Source: Bacteroidales bacterium
GTDB lineage: Bacteria > Bacteroidota > Bacteroidia > Bacteroidales > Dysgonomonadaceae
Direction: 5' to 3'
NCBI GenBank assembly: GCA_012837345.1
Contig: DURL01000011.1
Coordinates: forward strand, 1-47,520
Length of the DNA: 47,520 nucleotides
Numbering within the stretch: position 1 is the stretch's first letter; each line of letters begins with the position of its first letter. The translations under genes were made by a program, and so were the position numbers. Positions 1-8,040 of the stretch are shown here, in pieces. The notes beneath the pieces were generated by a model that saw nothing but the letters and a program-made list of their open reading frames with translations, ran no database searches and had not been told where the DNA came from.

Positions 1-510
1 CCGGAACCAGCCGGCATACATCAGATAGTTGTTGGCAATCTTCTGGTTCATCCCTTTCGACTGTTCGGGATCCACTTTCTTTACGAATTTGGCCGGTACG
101 CCGGCATAGATGCTTCCCGGCTCCACTTTGGTGCCGGTCAGCACCACTGAGCCGGCAGCGATGATGGCTCCTTCACCCACCACTGCGTGATCCAGCACCA
201 CAGCACCCATGCCTATCAGCGCTCCATCTTTGATCTCGGCACCATGGATCACCACATTGTGACCAATCGACACGTCGTTGCCGATCACCGATACCGATTT
301 CTGATATAGGGTATGAATCACGGTGCCGTCCTGGATGTTCACCCGATTGCCAATGCGGATCGAGTTGACATCACCCCGCAATACGGCGTTGAACCAGATG
401 CTGCAGTCGTCACCGATGATCACGTCGCCAACGAGGGTGGCATTGTCGGCCAGGTAGCAGTTTTCACCGAGCTGTGGAGTGAAACCCCGTACTGATTTGA
501 TAAGAGCCAT
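1..510 (-). CDS. Gamma-carbonic anhydrase family (hexapeptide-repeat) protein, 3' end outside window
   Basis: Reading the minus strand from the ATG at 510-508 gives MALIKSVRGFTPQLGENCY and then a left-handed beta-helix pattern of hexapeptide repeats (LVGDVIIGDDCSIW, VLRGDVNSIRIG, VIGNDVSIGHNVVIHG, LIGMGAVVLD, IIAAGSVV, IYAGVPAKFV). This is the layout of the YrdA / gamma-carbonic anhydrase family, which are trimeric, often metal-binding proteins of about 170-190 residues. The two His of IGHNVVIHG fit metal ligands. About 170 codons are present, so only the C-terminus is lost at the window edge. Family members are often annotated as carbonic anhydrase or acyltransferase without proof, and the substrate cannot be told here. 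It lies upstream of nothing visible on its strand and is separated from pepP by an inverted repeat. Confidence 0.88.
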   Translation of the reverse strand, partial: MALIKSVRGFTPQLGENCYLADNATLVGDVIIGDDCSIWFNAVLRGDVNSIRIGNRVNIQDGTVIHTLYQKSVSVIGNDVSIGHNVVIHGAEIKDGALIGMGAVVLDHAVVGEGAIIAAGSVVLTGTKVEPGSIYAGVPAKFVKKVDPEQSKGMNQKIANNYLMYAGWFR

Positions 511-576
511 AGGATGTAGGATTTGGTATGAGTAAAATAGGATTTGAGAGATGGAAGGGGGGTGGCTGGGCGAGAT

Positions 577-602
577 ATGGGATCCGAAATATCGGATCCC
601 AT
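577..602. terminator. Perfect 11-bp inverted repeat downstream of aminopeptidase P
   Basis: ATGGGATCCGA (577-587) and its exact reverse complement TCGGATCCCAT (592-602) flank a 4-nt loop. It starts about 10 nt past the stop of the aminopeptidase gene on the minus strand. There is no clear T tract, so it may be a weak terminator or an mRNA 3'-end stabiliser rather than a classical intrinsic terminator. Confidence 0.5.
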
Positions 603-611
603 CCCTGTTCA

Positions 612-2402
612 TTATATTGCTTTTGTTTTCTTTTTCAGCCAGACTTTCTCTTCGTTTGTGAGATGCTCCCTGAGTCGGTCATACACCATCTGATGATAAC
701 GGTTGAGCCACTTCCGCTCTTTCTTGGTCAGCATCTTCCTGGCAATGGGGCGGGTGTCGATGGGGCAGAGGGTGATGGTCTCAAAATCAAGGAAGGTGCC
801 AAAATCATCTGTATTTGCATGTTCCTGTGTGACGATCAGGTTCTCGATGCGGATGCCGTACTTGTTGGTACGGTAGAGTCCCGGTTCGTTTGAGGTAACC
901 ATACCCGGTTGCAACACCGTGGGGTTCTCCTCCAGTCGGATGCTCTGCGGTCCCTCGTGCACATTGAGGAAGTGACCGATGCCGTGACCGGTGCCATGCC
1001 AGTAGGTGAGCTTGTTCTCCCAGAGTGCCTTCCTTGCCAGGATGTCGAGTTGTGAACCACGGGTGCCAGCGGGAAAGATGGCGGTTGCCAGTGCGATATG
1101 CCCTTTCAGAACATTGGTGTAATCTTTCTTCATCTGTTTGGTCAGCTTGCCTACCGCCACTGTGCGGGTAATGTCGGTGGTGCCGTCACGAAACTGAGCT
1201 CCCGAGTCGATCAGCAACAGGCCCTTAGGCTCAATCTGCAGGCTGCTCTCAGGCGATGCGTGGTAGTGGATGATGGCCCCGTTGCCGGCATAACCGCAGA
1301 TGGTGGCGAAGCTCTCACCCACGTAGAGATCCTGTGCTGAGCGTACTTCGCGCAGCTTCTCCTCCACCTTCATTTCGGTCACCTCGCCGGCGGGAACCGC
1401 TTGCTCCAGCCACCTGTAAAACTTCACCAATGCCACACCATCTTTCACCATGGCGTTGCGGAAACCCTTCAACTCTGTCTCGTTCTTCACGCTCTTCATC
1501 AGATCCACCGGAGAGGGGATATCCAGGATCTGGCAGTGGCCTGGTATTGCCTGCAGCAACTTATAGTTCATCTTGTTGCCGGTGATGCAGAGGGTACTCT
1601 TCTCCGGCAGGTGTGCCACGTAGTCAAAGATATCGTTATAGCCGGTGATGCGTATCCCCTGTTCCAGATAGCCGTTTGCAACCTCATCGGTCAATTTCTC
1701 CGGGTCAATGAATAGCACCGTCTCCTTCTCAGAGACGTAGGCATAGGCTACCGCCACCGGGTTGTAATCGACATCATTGCCGCGAAGGTTAAAAGTCCAG
1801 GCTACCGCATCGAGGGTTACGATCACTATACCGTCGGCATCTACTTTTTTAAGCGCTGCATTGATCCGTGCAATCTTGTCAGAAACCGCTTCTCCGGCAA
1901 TCTCCACAGGTAGTGTGAATGCCTTGTTGACCGGTATCGCGGGGCGTTCAGCACGAATCACCGCGAAAGGATCAAACGAGGTCTCCAGCATGATTTCCTT
2001 AGCCTCCAGCCGCTTTTTAAGTGCAAGCGCATCGGAGGCGGCGTAAACCAGTCCGTCGATACCCACCTTGCCACCCTTGCCGGTCTGATCGATGATCCAC
2101 TCTGTCATCTCGGGTGTCTCGGGTTGACCCATCCTGAAGAGGTCAAAACCGGTATCTTTCAACTCTTCGGCTGCCTGCAGGAAGTAACGAGAATCGGTCC
2201 AGACGCCTGCCTTCTCCCTCGTTACCACGGCGGTGCCGGCCGATCCGGTGAAACCGCTGATCCATTTCCTTGATTCCCAGTGCTGCGGAGGGTATTCACT
2301 GAGGTGTGCATCGGTGCTGGGGATGATAAATGCATCCAGATTCTTTTCCTCCATGAACTGACGCATGGCGGCTACTCTTTTGGGGATCTCGTTCCTCTTC
2401 AT
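612..2402 (-). CDS. pepP: Xaa-Pro aminopeptidase (aminopeptidase P, peptidase M24B)
   Basis: A 596-residue protein that removes N-terminal residues preceding proline. It has the three-part architecture of the long aminopeptidase P type: two creatinase-like N-terminal domains (about residues 1-300), the pita-bread M24 catalytic domain (about 310-530) and a C-terminal M24 extension. Metal-ligand motifs are visible: LLIDSGAQF and DGTTDITRT (Asp, Asp), HGTGHGIGHFLNVHEGP (His), and SNEPGLY and GIRIENL (Glu, Glu). No signal peptide is seen, so it is cytoplasmic. The ATG at 2402 follows a candidate -7 element TATATTTG on the minus strand (2428-2435). It appears monocistronic. Length and motifs are typical for Bacteroidetes. 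Confidence 0.93.
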   Translation of the reverse strand: MKRNEIPKRVAAMRQFMEEKNLDAFIIPSTDAHLSEYPPQHWESRKWISGFTGSAGTAVVTREKAGVWTDSRYFLQAAEELKDTGFDLFRMGQPETPEMTEWIIDQTGKGGKVGIDGLVYAASDALALKKRLEAKEIMLETSFDPFAVIRAERPAIPVNKAFTLPVEIAGEAVSDKIARINAALKKVDADGIVIVTLDAVAWTFNLRGNDVDYNPVAVAYAYVSEKETVLFIDPEKLTDEVANGYLEQGIRITGYNDIFDYVAHLPEKSTLCITGNKMNYKLLQAIPGHCQILDIPSPVDLMKSVKNETELKGFRNAMVKDGVALVKFYRWLEQAVPAGEVTEMKVEEKLREVRSAQDLYVGESFATICGYAGNGAIIHYHASPESSLQIEPKGLLLIDSGAQFRDGTTDITRTVAVGKLTKQMKKDYTNVLKGHIALATAIFPAGTRGSQLDILARKALWENKLTYWHGTGHGIGHFLNVHEGPQSIRLEENPTVLQPGMVTSNEPGLYRTNKYGIRIENLIVTQEHANTDDFGTFLDFETITLCPIDTRPIARKMLTKKERKWLNRYHQMVYDRLREHLTNEEKVWLKKKTKAI

Positions 2403-2427
2403 ATGGTTTGTTTTAGTTTTTAAACAA

Positions 2428-2435
2428 CAAATATA
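2428..2435 (-). promoter_or_regulatory. Candidate -7 promoter element of pepP
   Basis: On the minus strand this reads TATATTTG, matching the Bacteroidetes sigma-ABfr -7 consensus TAnnTTTG. It ends about 26 nt upstream of the pepP ATG. No clear TTTG -33 element was found. It sits back to back with the folB element at 2448-2455. Confidence 0.45.
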
Positions 2436-2447
2436 CCAATTTGTTCT

Positions 2448-2455
2448 TATATTTG
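2448..2455 (+). promoter_or_regulatory. Candidate -7 promoter element of folB
   Basis: TATATTTG matches TAnnTTTG. It would give a leader of about 80 nt before the folB ATG at 2543. The -33 half is not convincing. Confidence 0.4.
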
Positions 2456-2542
2456 AGGCGTAGATTGGGAAACAATGGGTGCAGGATGAAATACCTCTCT
2501 CATCATCGGTTTCTTACATAAGTAATTAATATATCAAACGAT

Positions 2543-2896
2543 ATGAGGACAAAGATGACGCTTCGCAATATGCACTTTTACGCCTATCATGGTGCGATGT
2601 CTCATGAAAGAATTGTGGGAGGTGATTACAGGGTCACCCTTCAGCTTGAAGCTGATTTGTCGGCAGCATGTGTTTCTGATGAACTGGATGATACCATCAA
2701 CTATGCCGGTCTCTTTGACTTGGTTAAGAGTGAGATGGAGATTCCTTCGCAACTGATAGAACATGTGGCAGGACGCATCCATAGAAAAATTAAAGAGCAA
2801 TATTCTCCGATCACCTCTCTTACTGTCACCGTAGTCAAGCTTCATCCGCCCGTAATGGGGTTGATGGAATCTGCGGAGATCACGCTTACCGACTGA
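2543..2896 (+). CDS. folB: Dihydroneopterin aldolase
   Basis: A 117-residue protein, the usual FolB size, converting 7,8-dihydroneopterin to 6-hydroxymethyl-dihydropterin plus glycolaldehyde in folate synthesis. The family pattern is present: an N-terminal strand with FYAYHGAMSHERIVGG carrying the conserved Glu, VTLQLEADL, the INYAGLFDLVK segment, and VVKLHPPV near the C-terminus with the catalytic-type Lys. FolB forms a cytoplasmic octameric ring in characterised members. It sits ahead of lptB, but a separate strong -7 element before lptB suggests independent transcription of the latter. No other folate gene is in the window. Confidence 0.9.
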   Translation: MRTKMTLRNMHFYAYHGAMSHERIVGGDYRVTLQLEADLSAACVSDELDDTINYAGLFDLVKSEMEIPSQLIEHVAGRIHRKIKEQYSPITSLTVTVVKLHPPVMGLMESAEITLTD

Positions 2897-2927
2897 ACGA
2901 AAAGGAGGTTAACTCGCACTTTTTTTT

Positions 2928-2935
2928 TATCTTTG
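2928..2935 (+). promoter_or_regulatory. Candidate -7 promoter element of lptB
   Basis: TATCTTTG, an exact TAnnTTTG, with predicted transcription start near 2942. That lies only about 10 nt before the first in-frame ATG (2952) but about 65 nt before the second (3009), which bears on the choice of lptB start. Confidence 0.55.
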
Positions 2936-2951
2936 CAGAAAGTTTTGAACA

Positions 2952-3755
2952 ATGGATGAACGGGTAACGGAGAGAGAGCTGCCGGATCAGACAGAAGAGG
3001 ATACGCTGATGCTGCGCACGGAGAACCTGGTGAAACGATACGGGAAACGGACCGTGGTGAACCATGTCTCCATCAATGTGAAGCAGGGAGAGATTGTCGG
3101 CCTGCTCGGCCCCAACGGGGCGGGTAAAACCACTACCTTTTACATGACGGTAGGACTGGTCGTGCCCAACGAGGGGGAGATCTTTATCGGTCGGCATAAC
3201 ATCACCAACTTCCCTGTTTATAAGCGTGCACAAAACGGGATTGGTTACCTGGCCCAGGAGGCTTCCATCTTTCGCAAAATGACGGTGGAGGATAACATCA
3301 AATCGGTACTCGAGTTCACCGAGATGAGCCCCCGACAGCAGAAGGAGAAGCTGGAGAGTCTGATTGACGAGTTCGGGTTAGAAAAGGTACGCAAGAATAC
3401 GGGTGACCGTCTCTCCGGTGGTGAGCGACGTCGTGCCGAGATCGCCCGCTGCCTGGCCATCGACCCTAAGTTCATCATGCTCGATGAGCCGTTTGCCGGT
3501 ATCGACCCGATAGCCGTGCAGGATATCCAGTCGATCGTGGCCCGGTTGAAATACCGCAATATAGGCATCCTGATCACCGACCACAACGTGGATGAGACAC
3601 TCAGCATCACCGACAGGGCATACCTGCTCTTTGAGGGAAAGGTGCTCTTCCAGGGTACTGCCGAAGAGCTTGCTGACAACCCCGTGGTGCGGGAGAAATA
3701 TCTGGGGCGCGATTTCGAGTTGCGGCGCCGTGTGTTTGACACCCCCAATCAGTAA
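2952..3755 (+). CDS. lptB: LPS export ABC transporter ATP-binding protein LptB
   Basis: ATPase of the LptB2FGC complex that extracts lipopolysaccharide from the inner membrane and pushes it to the outer membrane. Visible ABC motifs: Walker [13 protein letters not shown], the Q-loop region [16 protein letters not shown], signature [16 protein letters not shown], Walker [15 protein letters not shown] and H-loop LITDHNV. The protein is 267 residues from the ATG at 2952. The first 19 residues are acidic, not part of the ABC fold, and absent from typical LptB. The Met at 3009 ([14 protein letters not shown]), preceded by AGAGG at 8 nt spacing, is therefore a credible true start giving 248 residues. 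ruvX follows after 4 nt. LptF/G/C are not in the window. Confidence 0.93.
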   Translation: MDERVTERELPDQTEEDTLMLRTENLVKRYGKRTVVNHVSINVKQGEIVGLLGPNGAGKTTTFYMTVGLVVPNEGEIFIGRHNITNFPVYKRAQNGIGYLAQEASIFRKMTVEDNIKSVLEFTEMSPRQQKEKLESLIDEFGLEKVRKNTGDRLSGGERRRAEIARCLAIDPKFIMLDEPFAGIDPIAVQDIQSIVARLKYRNIGILITDHNVDETLSITDRAYLLFEGKVLFQGTAEELADNPVVREKYLGRDFELRRRVFDTPNQ

Positions 3756-3759
3756 GCCG

Positions 3760-4182
3760 ATGAGCAGGCTACTCTCCATCGACTACGGTAAGAGACGTAC
3801 CGGTATCGCCGTGAGCGACCCGTTGCAGATTATTGCCAACGGGCTCACCACCGTGGAGACCTCCCGGTTGTTTGACTTCCTGGCCGATTATCTGCAGAAG
3901 GAGGAGGTATCCTGCATCGTGGTGGGACTACCACGGCAGATGAACAACGAGCCGTCGGAGAACATGAAACGGATCGAGCCTTTTGTGAACAGGTTGCGGA
4001 AGCTCTATCCCCATATCCCGGTGGAGTATTTCGATGAACGCTTCTCGTCGAAGATGGCACAGCAGACCATGATTGACGGCGGTGTGAAGAAGAAAGGACG
4101 ACAAAACAAGGCCCTGGTAGATGAGATCAGCGCCACCATCATCCTGCAGGGATATATGGAAAGCAAAAGAATGAGATTATGA
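3760..4182 (+). CDS. ruvX: Putative pre-16S rRNA nuclease, YqgF/RuvX family
   Basis: A 140-residue protein read from the ATG at 3760 (MSRLLSIDYGKRRTGIAVSD). The open frame extends further upstream, but only as out-of-frame overlap with lptB. It has the RNase H-like fold signature SIDYGKRRTGIAVSD with the catalytic Asp, VVGLPRQMNNEPSE, YFDERFSSKMAQ with the conserved Glu, and a C-terminal KALVDEISATIILQGYM with the second Asp. E. coli YqgF is implicated in maturation of the 16S rRNA 5' end. Its stop overlaps the def start by 3 nt (ATGA), indicating translational coupling. Length is normal for the family. Confidence 0.9.
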   Translation: MSRLLSIDYGKRRTGIAVSDPLQIIANGLTTVETSRLFDFLADYLQKEEVSCIVVGLPRQMNNEPSENMKRIEPFVNRLRKLYPHIPVEYFDERFSSKMAQQTMIDGGVKKKGRQNKALVDEISATIILQGYMESKRMRL

Positions 4183-4739
4183 TTTTACCCATTTATATTT
4201 ACGGACAACCGGTGCTGCGTAAGGTGGCACAGGATATCGATGTAGAAAACTACCTCAATTTGAAGGAGTTGATTGACAACATGTTTGAGACGATGTATTA
4301 CGCCGACGGGGTAGGGCTTGCCGGCCCACAGGTGGGACTCTCTGACCGGATCTTCGTGGTGGATCTCTCTCCCCTGGCCAGTGATGAGCATCCCGAGTTC
4401 AAGGATTTCAAGAAGGTGTTTATCAACGCTCATATCACCGAAAGAAGCGGTGACCTGGAAATGGTGGAGGAGGGATGCCTCAGTATCCCGGGCATCCATG
4501 AGAAGGTGCCCCGCGAGGGTGAAGTGACGATTGCTTATCTTGATGAGGATTTACAGCCACGGGAGGAGCACTACTCCGGTTTCATGGCGCGGGTGATCCA
4601 GCATGAGTATGACCATCTGGACGGGGTTCTCTTCACTGACCGTATCTCGCCCCTCCGCAAGCGGATGGTGAAAAATAAGCTGGCCAACATGGAGAAGGGA
4701 AAGGTGGCGTGCGATTACAAGATCCGAACCGTTAGATAA
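4179..4739 (+). CDS. def: Peptide deformylase
   Basis: A 186-residue metalloenzyme that removes the formyl group from nascent N-terminal methionine. All three family motifs are intact: GVGLAGPQVG (residues 45-54), EGCLSIP with metal ligand Cys100, and QHEYDHLDG with ligands His142 and His146 and catalytic Glu143. The start overlaps the ruvX stop (ATGA at 4179). The gene ends only 8 nt from the convergent pgl stop, with no obvious hairpin between them, so the two transcripts probably overlap at their 3' ends. Confidence 0.95.
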   Translation: MILPIYIYGQPVLRKVAQDIDVENYLNLKELIDNMFETMYYADGVGLAGPQVGLSDRIFVVDLSPLASDEHPEFKDFKKVFINAHITERSGDLEMVEEGCLSIPGIHEKVPREGEVTIAYLDEDLQPREEHYSGFMARVIQHEYDHLDGVLFTDRISPLRKRMVKNKLANMEKGKVACDYKIRTVR

Positions 4740-4747
4740 ACGGTCGA

Positions 4748-5476
4748 TCAGTCGGCGGTGGTCAACATCTGCGCCGCCTGCTGATCCATAAACCAATATA
4801 GATTACCCGATTCCGGTTGCACCCGTGCTGCCGGATATTTTTTTTCTGCCTCCTCCGGACGGGTGACAATCTCATTCACCTTTTCTGCCTTGTTGGCTCC
4901 AGTGATCAGGAAGACCACGTTGTGCGCGGCGTTGATCACCCTGCCGGTCAGGCTCACCCGTTGCTGGCCGCTCACCGGGTGGGTCGCTGCCACGCAGTTG
5001 GCATCACTCTCCCACAGCTCCATCTGATGAGGGAAGATGGAGGCGGTGTGTCCGTCATCCCCCATGCCAAGCATCACGATGTCGAACAGGGGGACACCGT
5101 TTTTCGATTGCAATTCCTGCTGCAACAGCTTCCCGTAACGAGCCGCTTCAGCCGACGCTTCCTCTTCACCCATGATACGGAAAATATTCTCCTCCGGTAC
5201 TGATACAAAATCGAATAGATGCTGTTTCGTCATCTTGTAGTTGCTCTCCTCATGGTCGGGTGGTACGCAACGCTCATCACCCCAGAAAAACTTTACTTTT
5301 CTCCAGTTGATCTCTTCTTCAGGAAGCGATGCCCAGTAGTCGAAGAGTAATGTGGGCGTAGAGCCCCCCGAGAGTGCAATCGTGATGGATTCCTTTTCTG
5401 ACAGTTGTTCTTTGAACCATTCCGTAAAGGTGCGACTCAGCTCCTCTGCGGTATGTGATATTTGTATCTTTTTCAT
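4748..5476 (-). CDS. pgl: 6-phosphogluconolactonase (NagB-like/DevB type)
   Basis: A 242-residue cytoplasmic enzyme hydrolysing 6-phosphoglucono-lactone, the second step of the oxidative pentose phosphate pathway. Motifs of the DevB family: ITIALSGGSTPTLLFDYW near the N-terminus, KFFWGDERCVPPDHEESNY and VMLGMGDDGHTASIFP containing the catalytic His. It follows zwf on the same strand, so the first two pathway steps are co-encoded. The 150-nt spacer between them is almost filled by 8-bp tandem repeats. No gnd is seen nearby. Confidence 0.93.
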   Translation of the reverse strand: MKKIQISHTAEELSRTFTEWFKEQLSEKESITIALSGGSTPTLLFDYWASLPEEEINWRKVKFFWGDERCVPPDHEESNYKMTKQHLFDFVSVPEENIFRIMGEEEASAEAARYGKLLQQELQSKNGVPLFDIVMLGMGDDGHTASIFPHQMELWESDANCVAATHPVSGQQRVSLTGRVINAAHNVVFLITGANKAEKVNEIVTRPEEAEKKYPAARVQPESGNLYWFMDQQAAQMLTTAD

Positions 5477-5516
5477 TTTTAACTTTTAGCATTCTTGTTT
5501 CTCCGGTTCATCGTTC

Positions 5517-5628
5517 AACCTACCAACCTACCAACCTACCAACCTACCAACCTACTAACCTAGTAACCTGGTAACCTAGTAACCTAGTAACCTACTAACC
5601 TAGTAACCTAGTAACCTACCAACCTGCT
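5517..5628. repeat. Tandem array of 14 octamers, consensus AACCTASY, in the zwf-pgl spacer
   Basis: AACC recurs at 5517, 5525, 5533 and every 8 nt without a slip up to 5621, giving 14 units. Units end in TACC, TACT, TAGT, TGGT or TGCT. On the transcribed (minus) strand the unit reads as variants of GGTTRSTA. The last unit runs into the zwf stop codon (5627-5629). The same octamer in the same sense appears at 15495-15540 in the arginine operon. Confidence 0.95.
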
Positions 5629-7156
5629 ACAGTTCACAATAGACACCATCTTCAGCGAGGTTCTTACAGGGATAACGCCAGGTGTTTCTACTGCCCTCGA
5701 TCAGCTCATCCGCCACATCGGGTCCCCATGATCCGGCGGGGTAGCCATGGAGCGGAGCCTCGTCACCGTTGTCCCAGTGATCAAGCACCGGCTGTACAAA
5801 CCGCCAGGTCTCTTCCGCGGCATCGCTGCTCATGTAGAGAGTGTTGTCGCCCCTCATACAATCCAGGATCAGTCGCTCGTATGCGCTGGGAATGTAATGA
5901 TCGTTCAGTTCGGAATAATGGAAGTCCATGTTTACTGTTTTTACTTCAAACCCTCTGCCTGGCACCTTCATGCCTGTTTTGAGCAGCACCCCTTCATCCG
6001 GCTGAATGCGCAGGATCAGCTGGTTGTCGGAGTGGAAGGAGCCGTCGGCTGTTTTAAACAGTTTCTGCGGTGAGGGACGGAAGTGAATCACCACCTCGGT
6101 CACATTGGTGGGTAACCGTTTTCCTGTGCGGATATAGAAGGGGACATCCTGCCAGCGCCAGTTGTCTATGAAAACCTTCATGGCCGCATAGGTCTCTGTC
6201 CGCGATTGCTCATCGACATTCTTCTCCTGACGATACCCCTGGTAGTGCTTGCCCCTCACAGTCGATTCGGTGTACTGCCCTCTGATCACATTCTTCCTAA
6301 GTTCCTCTTTGTTGAAGGGACGCAGTGAACGAAACACCTTCAGTTTCTCGTAGCGGATATCCTCCGGTGAGATCTTGGCCGGAGCTTCCATAGCCACCAG
6401 TGAGAGGATTTGCAGCAGGTGGTTCTGGATCATGTCGCGGAGAGCACCTGAGTGGTCATAGTACCCACCCCGCTCTTCCACTCCAAGGCTTTCAGCAGCG
6501 GTGATCTCCACATGCTGGATGAAGTTGCGATTCCATAGCGGCTCATAGATGCCGTTGGCAAAGCGTGTCACCATCAGGTTCTGCACCGTTTCTTTTCCCA
6601 GATAATGGTCGATCCGGTAGATCTGCTCCTCATTAAAAAACTCCAGTAGCTGATCATTCAGCCGGATGGCGGATTGAAGGTCATGACCGAACGGTTTCTC
6701 GATGATAATCCTTCGGAATCCCTTCTGTTGCAGTGTCAGCCCCTGGCCGTAGAGGTATTTCGGTATTGTAGTGTAAAGTGATGGGGGGGTGGACAGGTAA
6801 AAAGTGTAATTCTGACCCAGCTCATATTGCCTGTTTAGCCGGTCCAGTTTCTCTTTTACCTCTTTGTATTCCTCTCCTTTGCCGGTATCAATACTGAGGT
6901 AAAAAAGTTTGGAGAGAAATGCCTCCACCTGCTTCGTTGTTGCCTCTCCGTAATGGGAGAATTGGTGTATCGCCTCCTTCATCTTCATTCGGAACTGTTT
7001 GTCGGTGTAGGACGAACGGCTGACGCCCAACACGGCGAATCCCGTCGGAAGAGAGTCGTTCATATGGAGGTCGAAGAGTGCCGGAATCAGTTTCCTGTAT
7101 GTGAGGTCGCCAGAGGCACCGAAGATGACCAGCGCCTGGTTGTCTGTTTTTTTCAT
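5627..7156 (-). CDS. zwf: Glucose-6-phosphate 1-dehydrogenase
   Basis: Oxidises glucose-6-phosphate to 6-phosphogluconolactone with NAD(P)+. Motifs: ALVIFGASGDLTYRKLIPAL (Rossmann GASGDL), RIIIEKPFGHD and the active-site IYRIDHYLGKETVQN with the catalytic His region. The frame is open to an ATG at 7240. I choose the ATG at 7156 (MKKTDNQALVIFGASGD), because the longer version adds 28 residues not typical of the family and a -7 element at 7187-7194 would place transcription start downstream of 7240. This gives 509 residues, a normal length. It is first in the zwf-pgl unit. Confidence 0.93.
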   Translation of the reverse strand: MKKTDNQALVIFGASGDLTYRKLIPALFDLHMNDSLPTGFAVLGVSRSSYTDKQFRMKMKEAIHQFSHYGEATTKQVEAFLSKLFYLSIDTGKGEEYKEVKEKLDRLNRQYELGQNYTFYLSTPPSLYTTIPKYLYGQGLTLQQKGFRRIIIEKPFGHDLQSAIRLNDQLLEFFNEEQIYRIDHYLGKETVQNLMVTRFANGIYEPLWNRNFIQHVEITAAESLGVEERGGYYDHSGALRDMIQNHLLQILSLVAMEAPAKISPEDIRYEKLKVFRSLRPFNKEELRKNVIRGQYTESTVRGKHYQGYRQEKNVDEQSRTETYAAMKVFIDNWRWQDVPFYIRTGKRLPTNVTEVVIHFRPSPQKLFKTADGSFHSDNQLILRIQPDEGVLLKTGMKVPGRGFEVKTVNMDFHYSELNDHYIPSAYERLILDCMRGDNTLYMSSDAAEETWRFVQPVLDHWDNGDEAPLHGYPAGSWGPDVADELIEGSRNTWRYPCKNLAEDGVYCEL

Positions 7157-7186
7157 TTCGTTGTGGTGATTGACTATTTCTGTAAA

Positions 7187-7194
7187 CAAATCTA
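7187..7194 (-). promoter_or_regulatory. Candidate -7 promoter element of zwf
   Basis: Minus-strand TAGATTTG matches TAnnTTTG and predicts a leader of about 25 nt before the chosen ATG at 7156. It argues against the upstream ATG at 7240. Confidence 0.5.
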
Positions 7195-7266
7195 CTGATA
7201 AAAAGTTGAACAGGCCCGGGGGAATAAAAAAATTGACCATCCATAGAAAGTATTCATCACCAGCTG

Positions 7267-7297
7267 TTTGATATTTAATGATTTTGTTGTATCTTTG
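7267..7297 (+). promoter_or_regulatory. Promoter of the rpsF-rpsR-rplI operon
   Basis: TTTG at 7267-7270 (-33) and TATCTTTG at 7290-7297 (-7), separated by 19 nt, a good match to the Bacteroidetes consensus. The predicted leader is about 45 nt and AT-rich. Confidence 0.65.
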
Positions 7298-7347
7298 CCG
7301 CTCGAAAATATTGTGCTTTTATTTAACGAATTAATTATTAATTAGGT

Positions 7348-7755
7348 ATGAACAATTACGAAACCGTTTTCATTTTGACTCCCGTTTTGTCTGATGCTCA
7401 GATGAAGGAAGCGGTTGGAAAATTCAAAAACCTCCTTACAGAACAAGGAGCTGAGATTGTAAACGAAGAAGATTGGGGACTGCGCAAGCTGGCTTATCAC
7501 ATTGACAAGAAAACCACAGGGTTTTACACCTTCCTGGAATTCAATGCAGAACCCTCTGTGATCGACAAGCTGGAGATCAACTTCCGTCGTGATGAACGTG
7601 TGATTCGCTTCCTGACCGTGAAGCAGGATAAGTTCGCACTGGAATATGCTGAGAAGAGAAGAAACAACAAAGGCGGTAAAAAGCAGGAAGCACGTGGCGA
7701 AGAGAAAGCGCGTGATCACAAAGCCGAAGTAGTATCAAACGTAAAGGAGGATTAA
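7348..7755 (+). CDS. rpsF: 30S ribosomal protein bS6
   Basis: A 135-residue small-subunit protein that pairs with bS18 on the 16S platform. It begins [23 protein letters not shown], the standard S6 opening, with [19 protein letters not shown] in the middle and a charged Lys/Glu-rich tail (from about residue 113) longer than the E. coli core domain. It is first gene of the rpsF-rpsR-rplI operon, 3 nt ahead of rpsR. The AAAGGAGG that serves as the rpsR ribosome-binding site lies in its last codons. Confidence 0.96.
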   Translation: MNNYETVFILTPVLSDAQMKEAVGKFKNLLTEQGAEIVNEEDWGLRKLAYHIDKKTTGFYTFLEFNAEPSVIDKLEINFRRDERVIRFLTVKQDKFALEYAEKRRNNKGGKKQEARGEEKARDHKAEVVSNVKED

Positions 7756-7758
7756 GAA

Positions 7759-8025
7759 ATGGCCAAGCAATCAGAAATCAGATATTTGACTCCCCTGTCG
7801 GTAGATGTAAAAAAGAAGAAATATTGCCGCTTCAAGAAAAATGGCATCAAGTATATCGATTACAAGGATCCCGAATTCCTGAAAAAGTTCCTCAACGAAC
7901 AAGGCAAGATTTTGCCGAGAAGAATCACCGGCACATCACTGAAGTTTCAACGTCGTATTGCGCAAGCAGTGAAAAGAGCGCGTCACATCGCTTTGCTTCC
8001 GTACGTAACCGATTTAATGAAATAA
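7759..8025 (+). CDS. rpsR: 30S ribosomal protein bS18
   Basis: An 88-residue basic protein with the S18 core [21 protein letters not shown] and [20 protein letters not shown]. It binds 16S rRNA with bS6. A strong Shine-Dalgarno sequence, AAAGGAGG, lies just upstream, overlapping the rpsF stop. That is notable because Bacteroidetes genes usually lack one. rplI follows after 15 nt, again with an AGGAGG. Confidence 0.96.
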   Translation: MAKQSEIRYLTPLSVDVKKKKYCRFKKNGIKYIDYKDPEFLKKFLNEQGKILPRRITGTSLKFQRRIAQAVKRARHIALLPYVTDLMK

Positions 8026-8040
8026 GAAGGAGGAAGAGAT

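Noticed and set aside
612-893. Long open frames antisense to pepP, argH, argB and other genes
   Set aside because: They are shadows of strongly conserved genes on the other strand, have no recognisable domain and do not start at plausible sites.
2901-2910. AAAGGAGGTT between folB and lptB, a perfect Shine-Dalgarno sequence
   Set aside because: No start codon follows at a usable distance, and it lies upstream of the predicted lptB transcription start. Probably chance.
5517-5628. Octamer array as a CRISPR array or origin iterons
   Set aside because: Units are only 8 bp with no spacers, and there are no cas or replication-initiator genes nearby. A simple tandem repeat explains it better.
7298-7347. 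S6:S18-binding leader motif before rpsF
   Set aside because: The leader has a single CCG but no clear stem with the bulged CCG arrangement. It is too short and AT-rich to support the call.
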